The notes below the pieces were generated by a model, which made no database searches, was not told where the DNA came from, and worked only from the letters and a program-made list of their open reading frames with translations. Below are positions 17,445-25,925 of a stretch of DNA of 64,000 nucleotides, piece after piece. The position numbers and the translations under genes are program-made. Origin of the DNA: Bradyrhizobium elkanii WSM2783 (GTDB lineage Bacteria; Pseudomonadota; Alphaproteobacteria; Rhizobiales; Xanthobacteraceae); contig NZ_AXAP01000016.1 in NCBI RefSeq assembly GCF_000472865.1, positions 23,084 through 87,083 of the forward strand. Direction: 5' to 3'. Position 1 is the stretch's first letter; each line of letters starts with the position of its first letter.

Positions 17445-18404
17445 ATGATGCGCAAGTTGTTCCCCATTCTCATCGCCGCGAGTTTGTTTGCCGCAGTTGC
17501 ACAGGCACAGACCTGGCCCTCGCGCCTGATCAAGGCGACGATCCCGTTCGGCGCGGGCAGTGCCACCGATGTGGTGCCGCGCCTGGTGTTCGATCGGCTC
17601 TCGGCAGAGCTCGGCCAGCCCTTCGTGATCGAGAATCGTGCCGGCGCTGGCGGCACGCTCGGCACCGGCCTCGTCGCCAAGGCGGAGGCTGACGGCTACA
17701 ACGTGCTCGCGCATTCCTCGGCGCTGACCATTGCGCCGGCAATCTTCCCGAATCTCTCTTTCGACGCGACCAAAGACCTTTCATCCGTGCTGATGATCGG
17801 CTCCAGTGCCAATGTCATGATCGTGCCGAAGGAGCGGCCCTGGAAAACCATCCAGGATTTCATTGCCGACGCCAAGGCGAAGCCCGGCTCGATCTCCTTT
17901 GGTTCGGTCGGCGTCGGCAGCGCCGTGCATATCAGCGCGGAAAAATTCCTCCTCGCCGCCGGCATCGAAGGCACCCACGTGCCCTATCGCGGCGGCCCCG
18001 AAGTGATTGCCGACATCCTGGGCGGGCGCATCGATCTCTATTTCTGCCCGCTCGCGACCGCGCTGCCCCTGATCCGCGACGGCCAGGTGAAGGCGCTGTT
18101 GGTGTCGACGCCGAAGCGCGCCGCCGATTTGCCCGATGTGCCGTCTCCGTCGGAGATCGGTTTGACCGGCGCCGACAGCATGAGCTGGTTCGGGATCTTC
18201 GTGCCGGCGAGAACGCCGCGCGAGATCATCGAGAAATTTCATGCGGCAGGGATGAAGGTGTTGAACGATCCGGCAACGCAGGCAAGCCTCAAGAAACTTG
18301 GTGTCGAGCCGATGCCGATGACACCAGCCCAGATGGACGATTTCATCAAGAGCGAGACCGTCGCTAACCTGCAGTTGATCAAGGCCGCCGGAATCAATCA
18401 GTAG
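17445..18404 (+). CDS. TctC/Bug-family tripartite tricarboxylate binding protein
   Basis: 319 residues from MMRKLFPIL with a Sec signal peptide cut after VAQA. Bug-type periplasmic binding protein that captures carboxylates for TctAB-type carriers. Family signs are WPSRLIKATIPFGAGSATDVVPRL and VIENRAGAGGTLGTGLVAKAEADGY near the N-terminus, then the GGRIDLYFCPLATALPLIRDGQVKAL strand. The frame is open 28 codons upstream but only this start gives a signal peptide. There are no tctA/tctB genes nearby, as for most of the many orphan Bug proteins in this bacterial group. Ligand unknown. Confidence 0.88.
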   Translation: MMRKLFPILIAASLFAAVAQAQTWPSRLIKATIPFGAGSATDVVPRLVFDRLSAELGQPFVIENRAGAGGTLGTGLVAKAEADGYNVLAHSSALTIAPAIFPNLSFDATKDLSSVLMIGSSANVMIVPKERPWKTIQDFIADAKAKPGSISFGSVGVGSAVHISAEKFLLAAGIEGTHVPYRGGPEVIADILGGRIDLYFCPLATALPLIRDGQVKALLVSTPKRAADLPDVPSPSEIGLTGADSMSWFGIFVPARTPREIIEKFHAAGMKVLNDPATQASLKKLGVEPMPMTPAQMDDFIKSETVANLQLIKAAGINQ

Positions 18405-18476
18405 CCGGCAGGTTGAGGCGGGGCCGGGGCGTGGTTAGATAAGAAGGCAGTTTCCCTCCTATCCCTGGATCCCCGC

Positions 18477-19589
18477 ATGAGCGCCCTGTTTTCCTCGATC
18501 GAGCTGCGCGGCCTGAAATTGCCCAACCGGATCATGGTATCGCCGATGTGCCAATATTCGGCAGAAAACGGCGAGGCCAATGATTGGCATTTCACCCATA
18601 TCAACATGCTGGCGCTGTCGGGCGCGGCGATGTTCTGCATCGAAGCCACGCATGTGGAGGCCATCGGGCGCATCACGCCCGGCTGCCTTGGACTTTATAA
18701 TGACGCCACTGAGGCCGCGCTGAAACCGATCCTGGCCTCGGTGCGCAAACACTCGAAAGCAGCGGTCGCGATGCAGCTTGCGCATGCCGGCCGCAAGGGG
18801 TCGAGCCATCGGCCCTGGGACGGCGGGCAGTTGATCCCGCTGTCCGAAGGCGGCTGGCGGACCGTGGCGCCATCGGCAGTGCCGCACAAGGAAGGCGAGG
18901 CGGCGCCGCTCGCGCTGGACGAGGCCGGGCTCAAGCGCGTCCGCGACGATTTTGTGACGGCCGCCAAGCGTGCCGACCGGCTCGGCATCGACGCGCTCGA
19001 ACTGCATGGCGCGCACGGCTATTTGATGCATCAGTTCTTGTCGCCGATCTCGAACAAGCGCACCGACCAGTATGGCGGTTCGCTTGAAAACCGCATGCGC
19101 TTTCCGCTTGAAGTGTTCGACGCGGTGCGTGCCGCATTTCCGGATCGCAAGCCCGTCGGCATCAGAGTGTCGGCGACCGACTGGGTCGAGGGCGGCTGGG
19201 ACATCGCGCAGACGATCGAATTCGCCAAGGAATTGAAGAAGCGCGGCGTCGACTGGATCGATGTTTCCTCCGGTGGCGTTTCGCCATTGCAAAAGATCCC
19301 GCTGGGTCCGGGCTATCAGGTGCCGTTCGCGCAGGCCGTGAAAGAAGCAACTGGCGTCACCACCATGGCAGTCGGGCTGATCACGGAAGCGAAGCAGGCC
19401 GAAGAGATCGTCGCTTCCGGCAAAGCCGATATGGTCGCGCTCGCCCGCGGCATGCTCTACGATCCTCGCTGGGGCTGGCATGCCGCCGCTGAACTCGGCG
19501 GACAGGTTGACGCACCACCGCAGTATTGGCGCTCGCAACCGTCGACGCACAAAGCGCTATTCGGCGCGACCACGTTCGGAGCGCGGTAG
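18477..19589 (+). CDS. Old yellow enzyme-type NADH:flavin oxidoreductase (YqjM-like)
   Basis: 370 residues, a TIM-barrel FMN enzyme that reduces activated C=C bonds. YqjM-class signs are NRIMVSPMCQYS (Cys that tunes the flavin), HAGRKGS, and the substrate pair in ELHGAHGYLMHQFLSP. The flavin phosphate site is AVGLITEAKQAEEIVASGKADMVALARGMLYDPRW, and SNKRTDQYGGSLENRMRF is the family string. Catalytic Tyr is probably in the usual place but is not assigned. The stop precedes a 149-bp gap with a structured leader for the next gene. Confidence 0.92.
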   Translation: MSALFSSIELRGLKLPNRIMVSPMCQYSAENGEANDWHFTHINMLALSGAAMFCIEATHVEAIGRITPGCLGLYNDATEAALKPILASVRKHSKAAVAMQLAHAGRKGSSHRPWDGGQLIPLSEGGWRTVAPSAVPHKEGEAAPLALDEAGLKRVRDDFVTAAKRADRLGIDALELHGAHGYLMHQFLSPISNKRTDQYGGSLENRMRFPLEVFDAVRAAFPDRKPVGIRVSATDWVEGGWDIAQTIEFAKELKKRGVDWIDVSSGGVSPLQKIPLGPGYQVPFAQAVKEATGVTTMAVGLITEAKQAEEIVASGKADMVALARGMLYDPRWGWHAAAELGGQVDAPPQYWRSQPSTHKALFGATTFGAR

Positions 19590-19676
19590 TCATCACAGTT
19601 ATTGCGAGCGAAAGTGAGACGGCCATCCCGCTCTGCAACGACGAAAGCCACTATTCCGCCGTAACCGAGGTAGGTA

Positions 19677-19731
19677 CTCTCGCTTGTGCATGAGATGCGA
19701 CGGCAAAGTCGCACCAGAAAACAAGCGAGAG
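19677..19731 (+). promoter_or_regulatory. Structured leader that could hide the next gene's Shine-Dalgarno
   Basis: CTCTCGCTTGT (19677-19687) and ACAAGCGAGAG (19721-19731) are perfect 11-bp inverted arms. Between them, TGCGAC (19696-19701) and GTCGCA (19708-19713) form a second 6-bp stem with loop GGCAAA. The right outer arm overlaps the GAGAGG ribosome binding site of the gene starting at 19739. In RNA the fold would block initiation, so this may be a translational switch. Confidence 0.55.
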
Positions 19732-19738
19732 GAAAGCC

Positions 19739-20839
19739 ATGGAACTAGGATATTTCGCGATGCCCTCGCATCCGCCGGAGTGCGGATTGAAGGAGGGCCA
19801 CGACTGGGACCTGCAGGTGCTCAGGTGGCTGGATGAACTCGGCTATCAGGAAGCGTGGATCGGTGAGCATCACACCGCGCCCTGGGAGCCGCATCCGTCT
19901 CCGGATCTGTTGGTCGCGCAGGCATTGCTGCAGACCAAGAACATCCGCATCGGACCCGGCGGCTTCCTGCTGCCCTATCACCATCCGGCTGAACTCGCGA
20001 ACCGCGTCGCGATGCTCGATCATCTCTCCGATGGGCGGCTCAATTTCGGCGTCGCGGCAAGCGGCCTGCCGAGCGACTGGGCGATGTTCAATGTCGACGG
20101 CATGTCGGGGCAGAACCGCGACATGACGCGCGAAGCGCTCGAAATCATCCTGAAGCTTTGGAGCGACGACGCCCCGTGGACCTACAAGGGCAAATACTGG
20201 ACGGTGACGAAGCCGGACACGATGTTCGATTTCCTCAAGCCCCACCTCAAGCCGAAGCAGGCGCCGCATCCGCCGATCGGCGTCGCTGGCCTCTCCAAGA
20301 ACTCCGATACGCTGAAGCTCGCGGGCGAGCGCGGCTTCATCCCGATGAGCCTCAACCTCAACCCGGCCTATGTCGGCAGCCACTGGGATTCGGTGGAGGC
20401 GGGCGCAGCGAAGACCGGCCGCAAGCCGAGCAGGCAGGATTGGCGATTGGTGCGCGAAGTCTTCGTCGCCGACACCGACGAGGAAGCCTGGCGGCTGTCG
20501 ACCGGCGACATGATGGGGCGGATGATGGGCGAGTATTTTCTGCCGCTGCTCGGCCACTTCGGCTTCAAAGACTATCTGAAAGCGACGCCTGACGTGCCGG
20601 ACAGCGACGTCAACGTCGAATATTGCGCCCGCCACAACTGGATCGTCGGCTCGCCCGCGACCGTGACCGAAAAGATCGAGAGGATCTATCAAGAGGTCGG
20701 CGGCTTCGGCGTGTTGCTCGTGTTCGGCTTCGACTACAAGCACAAGCCGGAAGCCTGGCACCACTCGCTGCAGCTGTTGAAGCAGGAAGTGCTGCCGCGG
20801 CTGAAGCATCTCGGCAGCGAGTTCGGCCGCGCCGCGTAG
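19739..20839 (+). CDS. Luciferase-like (LLM class) flavin-dependent monooxygenase
   Basis: 366 residues of the bacterial luciferase / alkanesulfonate monooxygenase TIM-barrel family, which use reduced flavin and O2. Signs are MELGYFAMPSHPPE at the start, IGEHHTAPWEPHPSPDLLVAQAL, IRIGPGGFLLPYHHPAELANRVAMLDHLSDGRLNFGVA and the C-terminal GSPATVTEKIERIYQEVGGFGVLL. ATG 19739 follows a purine-rich Shine-Dalgarno (GAGAGGAAAG) at 5-6 bp that lies in a hairpin arm. It needs a separate flavin reductase, not present nearby; substrate cannot be inferred. Confidence 0.9.
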   Translation: MELGYFAMPSHPPECGLKEGHDWDLQVLRWLDELGYQEAWIGEHHTAPWEPHPSPDLLVAQALLQTKNIRIGPGGFLLPYHHPAELANRVAMLDHLSDGRLNFGVAASGLPSDWAMFNVDGMSGQNRDMTREALEIILKLWSDDAPWTYKGKYWTVTKPDTMFDFLKPHLKPKQAPHPPIGVAGLSKNSDTLKLAGERGFIPMSLNLNPAYVGSHWDSVEAGAAKTGRKPSRQDWRLVREVFVADTDEEAWRLSTGDMMGRMMGEYFLPLLGHFGFKDYLKATPDVPDSDVNVEYCARHNWIVGSPATVTEKIERIYQEVGGFGVLLVFGFDYKHKPEAWHHSLQLLKQEVLPRLKHLGSEFGRAA

Positions 20840-20844
20840 CGGCG

Positions 20845-20960
20845 TAGGGTGGGCAAAGCGACTACACCCACCGCAGCTCACCACAAGTGACGATGAAAGC
20901 GTGCCCACCATCACGAGCGGAGTGCTTGATGGTGGGCACGCTGCGCTTTGCCCACCCGAC
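20845..20960. repeat. Intergenic repeat (GTAGGGTGGGCAAAGC family, copy 1)
   Basis: GTAGGGTGGGCAAAGCG at the left is mirrored by GCGCTTTGCCCACCCGAC at the right, with GCGTGCCCACCATCA and TGATGGTGGGCACGC as inner arms. A related copy lies at 32353-32431. Confidence 0.8.
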
Positions 20961-21121
20961 GAGTCTGCAGAAAATCGATAATCGCGGTAATTAATCGCTG
21001 CTATCAGCGCAACTTGCGGTGAACGCGGGCCGCCGGACATGTGCAGCGCCACATGCGAACGGTATCTTTCACGCTATCGGAAAGAGGCGTAGCCTGATCA
21101 TCATCATGGGGGATCGGCACG

Positions 21122-21541
21122 ATGCGGTCCCGCGTACGAAAGTTCGCCCATGTTCTCGAGCGCCTTGGCCTTGCCATGGCGGGAGCCGCGAGCGGCCTGT
21201 TCGTGGCGGCCCTTGTCGGGTCAGGCATCGCTGCCTTTACGTCGCAGGGATTTCTTCTGCTCATGATGGTTTGCGGCGCAATCGGCTTCTATGTCGGCAT
21301 CGACACGCCGCCACTGCCATTCCAGCCGCCGAGCGATGAATCCTCGCGCGGGAATATCGATGCGGCGGAATTCCTGAGCGCGTTCGGGACCTTTCTTGCG
21401 GCACTGGTCGCCTTCGTCTCGGTGGTCCTCATCGTGCTTCGCATCGAGCCGCACGTCGCCTGGACGGTTGCAGTCATGATCGGATGGGTGTTCGGCGTCG
21501 CCATGCAGATTGTCGCCGGCACGATCGCGCGCATGCGCTAG
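21122..21541 (+). CDS. Predicted four-helix membrane protein of unknown function
   Basis: 139 residues. Two hydrophobic segments lie at about 15-35 and 37-55 (LAMAGAASGLFVAALVGSGIAAF and FLLLMMVCGAIGFYVGI), then a polar stretch with PPLPFQPPSDESSRG, then two more segments at about 85-105 and 110-130. The tail ends in basic ARMR. A GGGGGATCGG ribosome binding site precedes ATG 21122. No family recognised. It is a monocistron between a repeat and the next promoter. Confidence 0.65.
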   Translation: MRSRVRKFAHVLERLGLAMAGAASGLFVAALVGSGIAAFTSQGFLLLMMVCGAIGFYVGIDTPPLPFQPPSDESSRGNIDAAEFLSAFGTFLAALVAFVSVVLIVLRIEPHVAWTVAVMIGWVFGVAMQIVAGTIARMR

Positions 21542-21654
21542 TCGAAGCTGGACCTTCGATGGATTAATTTCAAGGAAAATCAGTGGCTTACCTCATGGAT
21601 CGGACGGTTTCCTGCCGACCGGGCATTCGATTTTCGGCCTCGTGAAGAAATTTC

Positions 21655-21698
21655 TTGAGCATTGCTCATTTTCTCGCTATATGCATGAGCGTTGCTCA
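21655..21698 (+). promoter_or_regulatory. Promoter overlapped by two TGAGCRTTGCTCA operators
   Basis: TTGAGC (-35, 21655-21660), a 17-bp spacer and TATATG (-10, 21678-21683) form a promoter. TGAGCATTGCTCA (21656-21668) covers the -35 and TGAGCGTTGCTCA (21686-21698) covers the expected start of transcription. The two 13-bp palindromes are 30 bp apart, close to three helical turns, as expected for a pair of dimers of a TetR-type repressor on one face. Confidence 0.65.
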
Positions 21699-21720
21699 AA
21701 ACGATCCGGAGGCCGCTCAC

Positions 21721-21975
21721 ATGGAAACGCTTGTCCTGCAACTGACCCGGCAACTGACCGCGACCTTCTTCGAGGATGTTCTCAAGTCCGTCCTGGAATT
21801 TGGCAGGTCGATCGCCCGCGGCATCACCGCGCCGATCAATCGTATTGCCAACGCCTGCGACGTTGCCGGCGTGCTCGAACGCCGCCGGTTCGCAGCACAG
21901 ATGCGGCGTCGTGCGCGGCAAATGCAGCGTCCGCGCGGGCGTTGGCCGTTCGGTTCGCTCAGCGAACTCACCTGA
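21721..21975 (+). CDS. Small basic protein of unknown function, 84 residues
   Basis: ATG 21721 is preceded by GGAGG at 21708-21712 (8-base spacing) and lies about 30 nt after the predicted transcript start, so it is preferred over the in-frame ATG at 21685, which falls inside an operator. The N-terminal half is an amphipathic helix (METLVLQLTRQLTATFFEDVLKSVLEF in outline), and the C-terminus is Arg-rich (about 15 Arg in the last 35 residues). That shape fits membrane or nucleic-acid association, unproven. No family recognised. It is the only gene the double operator seems to serve. Confidence 0.65.
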   Translation: METLVLQLTRQLTATFFEDVLKSVLEFGRSIARGITAPINRIANACDVAGVLERRRFAAQMRRRARQMQRPRGRWPFGSLSELT

Positions 21976-22263
21976 GACGGTCCAATTCGCCTCGATTGCG
22001 GAGCGGGTTCCTCACCAAGAAATCACCATGCTCCGCATGTCGCCGGCGGACGTGGCCGCCCCACAGCCAGGCACAAGGTCTCCTACATCTTTGACGTGCA
22101 TGGTCGGCCGAATGCCGCAACTTGCGACGTCGAACCGCGAGGCAATCAAGAACACTAATAGCAACGGCATCGCTGCTTAACTTTCGCTTTTCCTGACCCC
22201 GATAACCCCAAAACGAATTTTACAAGGCCAAAGATTTCCGGCCGAACTGCCCAGGAACCGATT

Positions 22264-25200
22264 ATGATCAAACAGTTGATGTCGTCGCGCCGTTTCGCGC
22301 CATTGTTCTGGGCGCAGTTTTTTTCGGCGCTCAACGACAACGTCCTGAAGAACGCGCTGGTCATCATCCTGCTCTATGGCGCCACCACCGGCGAGAATGC
22401 GTCGCTGGTAACCATTGCCGGTGCAGTTTTCATCTTTCCTTTCTTCGTATTGTCGGCGCTCGGCGGCGAGCTCGCAGACAAGTATGTGAAGTCGGTCGTC
22501 GCGAGGCGGCTGAAATTCGTCGAGATCTTTGCCGCCTGCTTTGCGGCGGCCGGCTTCTTCCTGCATTCGGTGCCGCTTCTGTTCGCCGCGCTGGCGCTGT
22601 TTGGCACGGTCGCGGCGCTGTTCGGTCCGGTGAAGTATGCAATCCTGCCCGACCAGCTTTCGGTCGGCGAGCTTGCCACCGGCAACGCGCTGGTCGAAGG
22701 CGCAACCTTCCTGGCAATCCTGATCGGCACCATCGCCGGCGGCCTGTTCGTCGCGGGCGCGAGTCACATGGGCTGGATCTCGCTTGCCGTGGTCGGCCTG
22801 TCCGTTCTGTCCTGGGCTTTCGCCGCGCGCATTCCCGCCAGCACGCCGTCCGCGCCCGAACTCGCCATCACCACCAATCCCTGGACGTCCACGGTGTGGC
22901 TGCTCAAGTCGCTCTATGCTGAGCCGCGTCTGTGGGACGGCATGGTGATCGTCTCCTGGTTCTGGCTCGCCGGCGCGGTCGTGCTGTCGCTGCTGCCCGC
23001 GCTGATCAAGGAAGGCGTTGGAGGCACCGAAGGCGTCGTCACGCTGTGCCTCGCGACCTTCGCGATCGGCATCGCCGCCGGCTCGCTCATTGCGGCCCAG
23101 CTCAGCCATGTGAAGCCCAATCTCGCGCTGGTGCCGATCGGCGCCATCATCATGGGCGTGGTCGGCCTCGATCTCGCCGCGGCGATCGGCGCGACCGTGC
23201 CGGGCAACGCTGTGACCGCGGCGGCGTTCGCGACCTCGCTCAGTGGGCTGCATATGCTGGTCGGTTTCTTCCTGTTCGCCATCGGCGGCGGCCTGTTCGT
23301 GGTGCCGGCGTTCGCCGCAGTGCAGGCCTGGACCGCGCCGTCGGAGCGCGCCCGGATCATCGCGGCCGGCAATATCCTGCAGGCCGGCTTCATGGTGGTG
23401 GGATCGCTGTTCGTCGCGCTGCTGCAATATGCCGGGCTTTCGATCGCCTGGATCTTCTTCGGCCTTGCCGTCGCAAGCTTTGGTTCAGTGTGGTTCGTGC
23501 TCAAGAAGTGGGGCAAGGAGGGTGTGCGCGACTTCGGCGCGCTCTTGTTCCGTGCGCTGTTCCGCGTCGAGGTTCGCGGCATCGAGAACCTGCCGCCTGC
23601 GGGCACGCGCATGCTGATCGCGCCCAACCATGTCAGTCTGGTCGACGGCCCGCTGCTGCACGCGACGCTGCCGATCGACGCCAGCTTCGCGGTCGATACC
23701 GGCATCGCAAAGGCGTGGTGGGCAAAGCCGTTCCTGAAAATGGTCCGTCACATCACCGTCGATCCGACCAAGCCGCTCGGCGCGCGTGATCTGATCAAGC
23801 TGGTCGCCTCCGCTGAACCTGTCGTGATCTTCCCCGAGGGCCGCCTGACCGTGCATGGCTCGCTGATGAAGGTCTATGACGGCACCGCGATGATCGCCGA
23901 CAAGGCCGATGCCGTGATCGTTCCTGTCAGGATCGAGGGCGCGCAGCGCTCGCATCTCAGCTATCTCAAGAATGGTGAGATCAAGCGCTCCTGGTTCCCG
24001 AAGGTGACAATCACAATTCTGCCGCCGGTCAAATTGCCGATCGACCAGTCGTTGAAGGGCAAGGCCCGTCGTAACGCCGCGGGCGCTGCGTTGCAGGACA
24101 TCATGATCGAGGCCATGGTGAAGAACGCCATGCTCGATCACACGCTGTTCGAGGCGCTCGCCCATGCCCATCGCGACCGCGACACCGGCAAGGTGGTCGT
24201 TGAGGATGCGCTAGGCACGAAACTTACCTATCGCAAGCTCATCCTCGGCGCGCAGGTGCTGAGCCGCAAGCTCGAGCAGGGCACCGCCATCGGCGAGAAT
24301 ATTGGCGTGCTGCTGCCGAACTCGGCTGGCGTCGCCGTCGTCTTCATGGCTCTGCAGACCATCGGCCGCGTGCCGGCGATGCTCAACTTCTCCGCCGGCC
24401 CCGTGAATGTACTCTCGGCGATGAAAGCGTCGCAGATCAGGACCGTGTTCACCTCCCGCGCCTTCATCGAGAAGGGTAAGCTCGACAAGCTGATCGCGGC
24501 GATCGCTCCTGAAGCGCGCATCGTTTATCTCGAAGACATCCGCGCCACCGTCAACGCGCTCGACAAGATCCGCGGCCTCTTGGCCGGCACCGCGCCGCGC
24601 GTTGCGCGCAGGGCCGATGATCCCGCCGTGATCCTGTTCACCTCGGGCTCGGAGGGGACGCCGAAGGGCGTCGTGCTCTCCCACCGCAACATCCTGGCCA
24701 ATGCGGCGCAGGCGCTGGCGCGGGTCGATGCCAATGGCAACGACAAGGTGTTCAACGTGCTGCCGGTGTTCCACTCGTTTGGCCTCACCGGCGGGATGAT
24801 GATGCCGCTGCTCGCGGGGATTCCGATCTTCATGTATCCGTCGCCGCTGCATTACCGCATCGTGCCCGAACTGATCTATCAGACCGGCGCCACCATCCTG
24901 TTCGGCACCGACACCTTCCTCACCGGCTATGCCCGCTCGGCGCATGCTTACGACTTCCGCACGCTGCGGCTGGTGCTGGCGGGCGCGGAGGCGGTGAAGG
25001 ATCGCACGCGGCAGGTCTATATGGAGCGCTACGGCATCCGCATCCTCGAAGGCTATGGCGTCACCGAGACTGCGCCGGTGCTTGCCATGAACACGCCGAT
25101 GGCGAACCGCCCCGGCACCGTGGGCCGGCTTTCGCCTCTGATGGAGTACCGCCTCGATCCGGTCCCCGGCATCGAGGAGGGCGGCCGGCTCTCAGTGCGA

Positions 25201-25683
25201 GGGCCGAACGTGATGCTCGGATACTTGCGCGCGGAAAACCCCGGCGTGCTGGAGAAGCTCGTCGATGGCTGGCACGACACCGGCGACATCGTCACCATCG
25301 ATGCCGCGGGCTTCATCGCCATCAAGGGCCGCGCCAAGCGGTTTGCCAAGGTAGCGGGCGAAATGGTGTCGCTGTCGGCGGTGGAAGCGATGGCGTCCGC
25401 GCTGTGGCCGCGGGCGATCTCGGTTGCGGTCTCCATTCCCGATGCGCGCAAGGGCGAACGCATCGTGCTCCTGACCACGCAGCGCGATGCCGAGCGATCT
25501 GCGGTGCAGCGCCAGGCCAAGGCGACAGGCGCCTCCGAGCTCGCCGTGCCGGCCGACATCCGCCTCGTCGACAAAGTGCCGCTGCTCGGCTCCGGCAAGA
25601 CTGACTATGTCGCGGCAACCGCGCTTGCCAAGGAACTCGCTACCGCGGCGCCGTCGGCAGAGCCGATGGCCGACGTGGCGTAA
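22264..25683 (+). CDS. Fused MFS lysophospholipid transporter / acyltransferase / acyl-ACP synthetase (LplT-Aas)
   Basis: 1139 residues in three parts. Residues 1-410 are a 12-helix MFS carrier like LplT, which flips lysophospholipids inward. Residues 430-620 are a PlsC acyltransferase with NHVSLVDG (Asn455, His456, Asp461) and FPEGRLTVHG. Residues 650-1130 are an AMP-forming ligase with VILFTSGSEGTPKGVVLSHRN (about 788-808), EGYGVTETAP and GWHDTGDIVTID. Together they would import and re-acylate lysophospholipids. E. coli uses two genes; the fused form is known in alphaproteobacteria. A 288-bp gap precedes it with no clear operator. Confidence 0.95.
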   Translation: MIKQLMSSRRFAPLFWAQFFSALNDNVLKNALVIILLYGATTGENASLVTIAGAVFIFPFFVLSALGGELADKYVKSVVARRLKFVEIFAACFAAAGFFLHSVPLLFAALALFGTVAALFGPVKYAILPDQLSVGELATGNALVEGATFLAILIGTIAGGLFVAGASHMGWISLAVVGLSVLSWAFAARIPASTPSAPELAITTNPWTSTVWLLKSLYAEPRLWDGMVIVSWFWLAGAVVLSLLPALIKEGVGGTEGVVTLCLATFAIGIAAGSLIAAQLSHVKPNLALVPIGAIIMGVVGLDLAAAIGATVPGNAVTAAAFATSLSGLHMLVGFFLFAIGGGLFVVPAFAAVQAWTAPSERARIIAAGNILQAGFMVVGSLFVALLQYAGLSIAWIFFGLAVASFGSVWFVLKKWGKEGVRDFGALLFRALFRVEVRGIENLPPAGTRMLIAPNHVSLVDGPLLHATLPIDASFAVDTGIAKAWWAKPFLKMVRHITVDPTKPLGARDLIKLVASAEPVVIFPEGRLTVHGSLMKVYDGTAMIADKADAVIVPVRIEGAQRSHLSYLKNGEIKRSWFPKVTITILPPVKLPIDQSLKGKARRNAAGAALQDIMIEAMVKNAMLDHTLFEALAHAHRDRDTGKVVVEDALGTKLTYRKLILGAQVLSRKLEQGTAIGENIGVLLPNSAGVAVVFMALQTIGRVPAMLNFSAGPVNVLSAMKASQIRTVFTSRAFIEKGKLDKLIAAIAPEARIVYLEDIRATVNALDKIRGLLAGTAPRVARRADDPAVILFTSGSEGTPKGVVLSHRNILANAAQALARVDANGNDKVFNVLPVFHSFGLTGGMMMPLLAGIPIFMYPSPLHYRIVPELIYQTGATILFGTDTFLTGYARSAHAYDFRTLRLVLAGAEAVKDRTRQVYMERYGIRILEGYGVTETAPVLAMNTPMANRPGTVGRLSPLMEYRLDPVPGIEEGGRLSVRGPNVMLGYLRAENPGVLEKLVDGWHDTGDIVTIDAAGFIAIKGRAKRFAKVAGEMVSLSAVEAMASALWPRAISVAVSIPDARKGERIVLLTTQRDAERSAVQRQAKATGASELAVPADIRLVDKVPLLGSGKTDYVAATALAKELATAAPSAEPMADVA

Positions 25684-25819
25684 CGGGTCCCGCCTCTGGC
25701 GGGCCCGATGACAGGCTCCGCGACGAAGCAATCCATTTCTCCGCACGCGGAAGCATGGATTGCTTCGCGGAGCCTGTCATCGGGCGGCGCCCCGCGCCGA
25801 CCCGTTGGCTCGCAATGAC
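25684..25819. repeat. Long near-perfect inverted repeat
   Basis: GCCCGATGACAGGCTCCGCG begins the left arm (25703-25736) and CGCGGAGCCTGTCATCGGGC closes the right arm (25755-25785); the arms also include AGCAATCCAT and ATGGATTGCT. One three-base insertion breaks the symmetry. The loop is 18 bases. It can form a hairpin of about 31 bp and probably ends transcription from the upstream gene. Confidence 0.8.
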
Positions 25820-25925
25820 GATGGCTGAGGCGGTTGTCCTTCCCGCGTTCCTGTTGTCCAATAAGCTCATAACCAACAACACTCGGGCGGCTCTGCGACG
25901 CCGGCCGGAATTTTGGAGGAACTCG

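Noticed and set aside
19745..21052. 435-codon minus-strand frame opposite the luciferase-like gene
   Set aside because: Antisense of a certain gene and partly made of repeat sequence.
22177..23427. 416-codon minus-strand frame opposite the LplT part
   Set aside because: Antisense of a certain gene, with Arg/Gln/Asp-rich composition and no domain.
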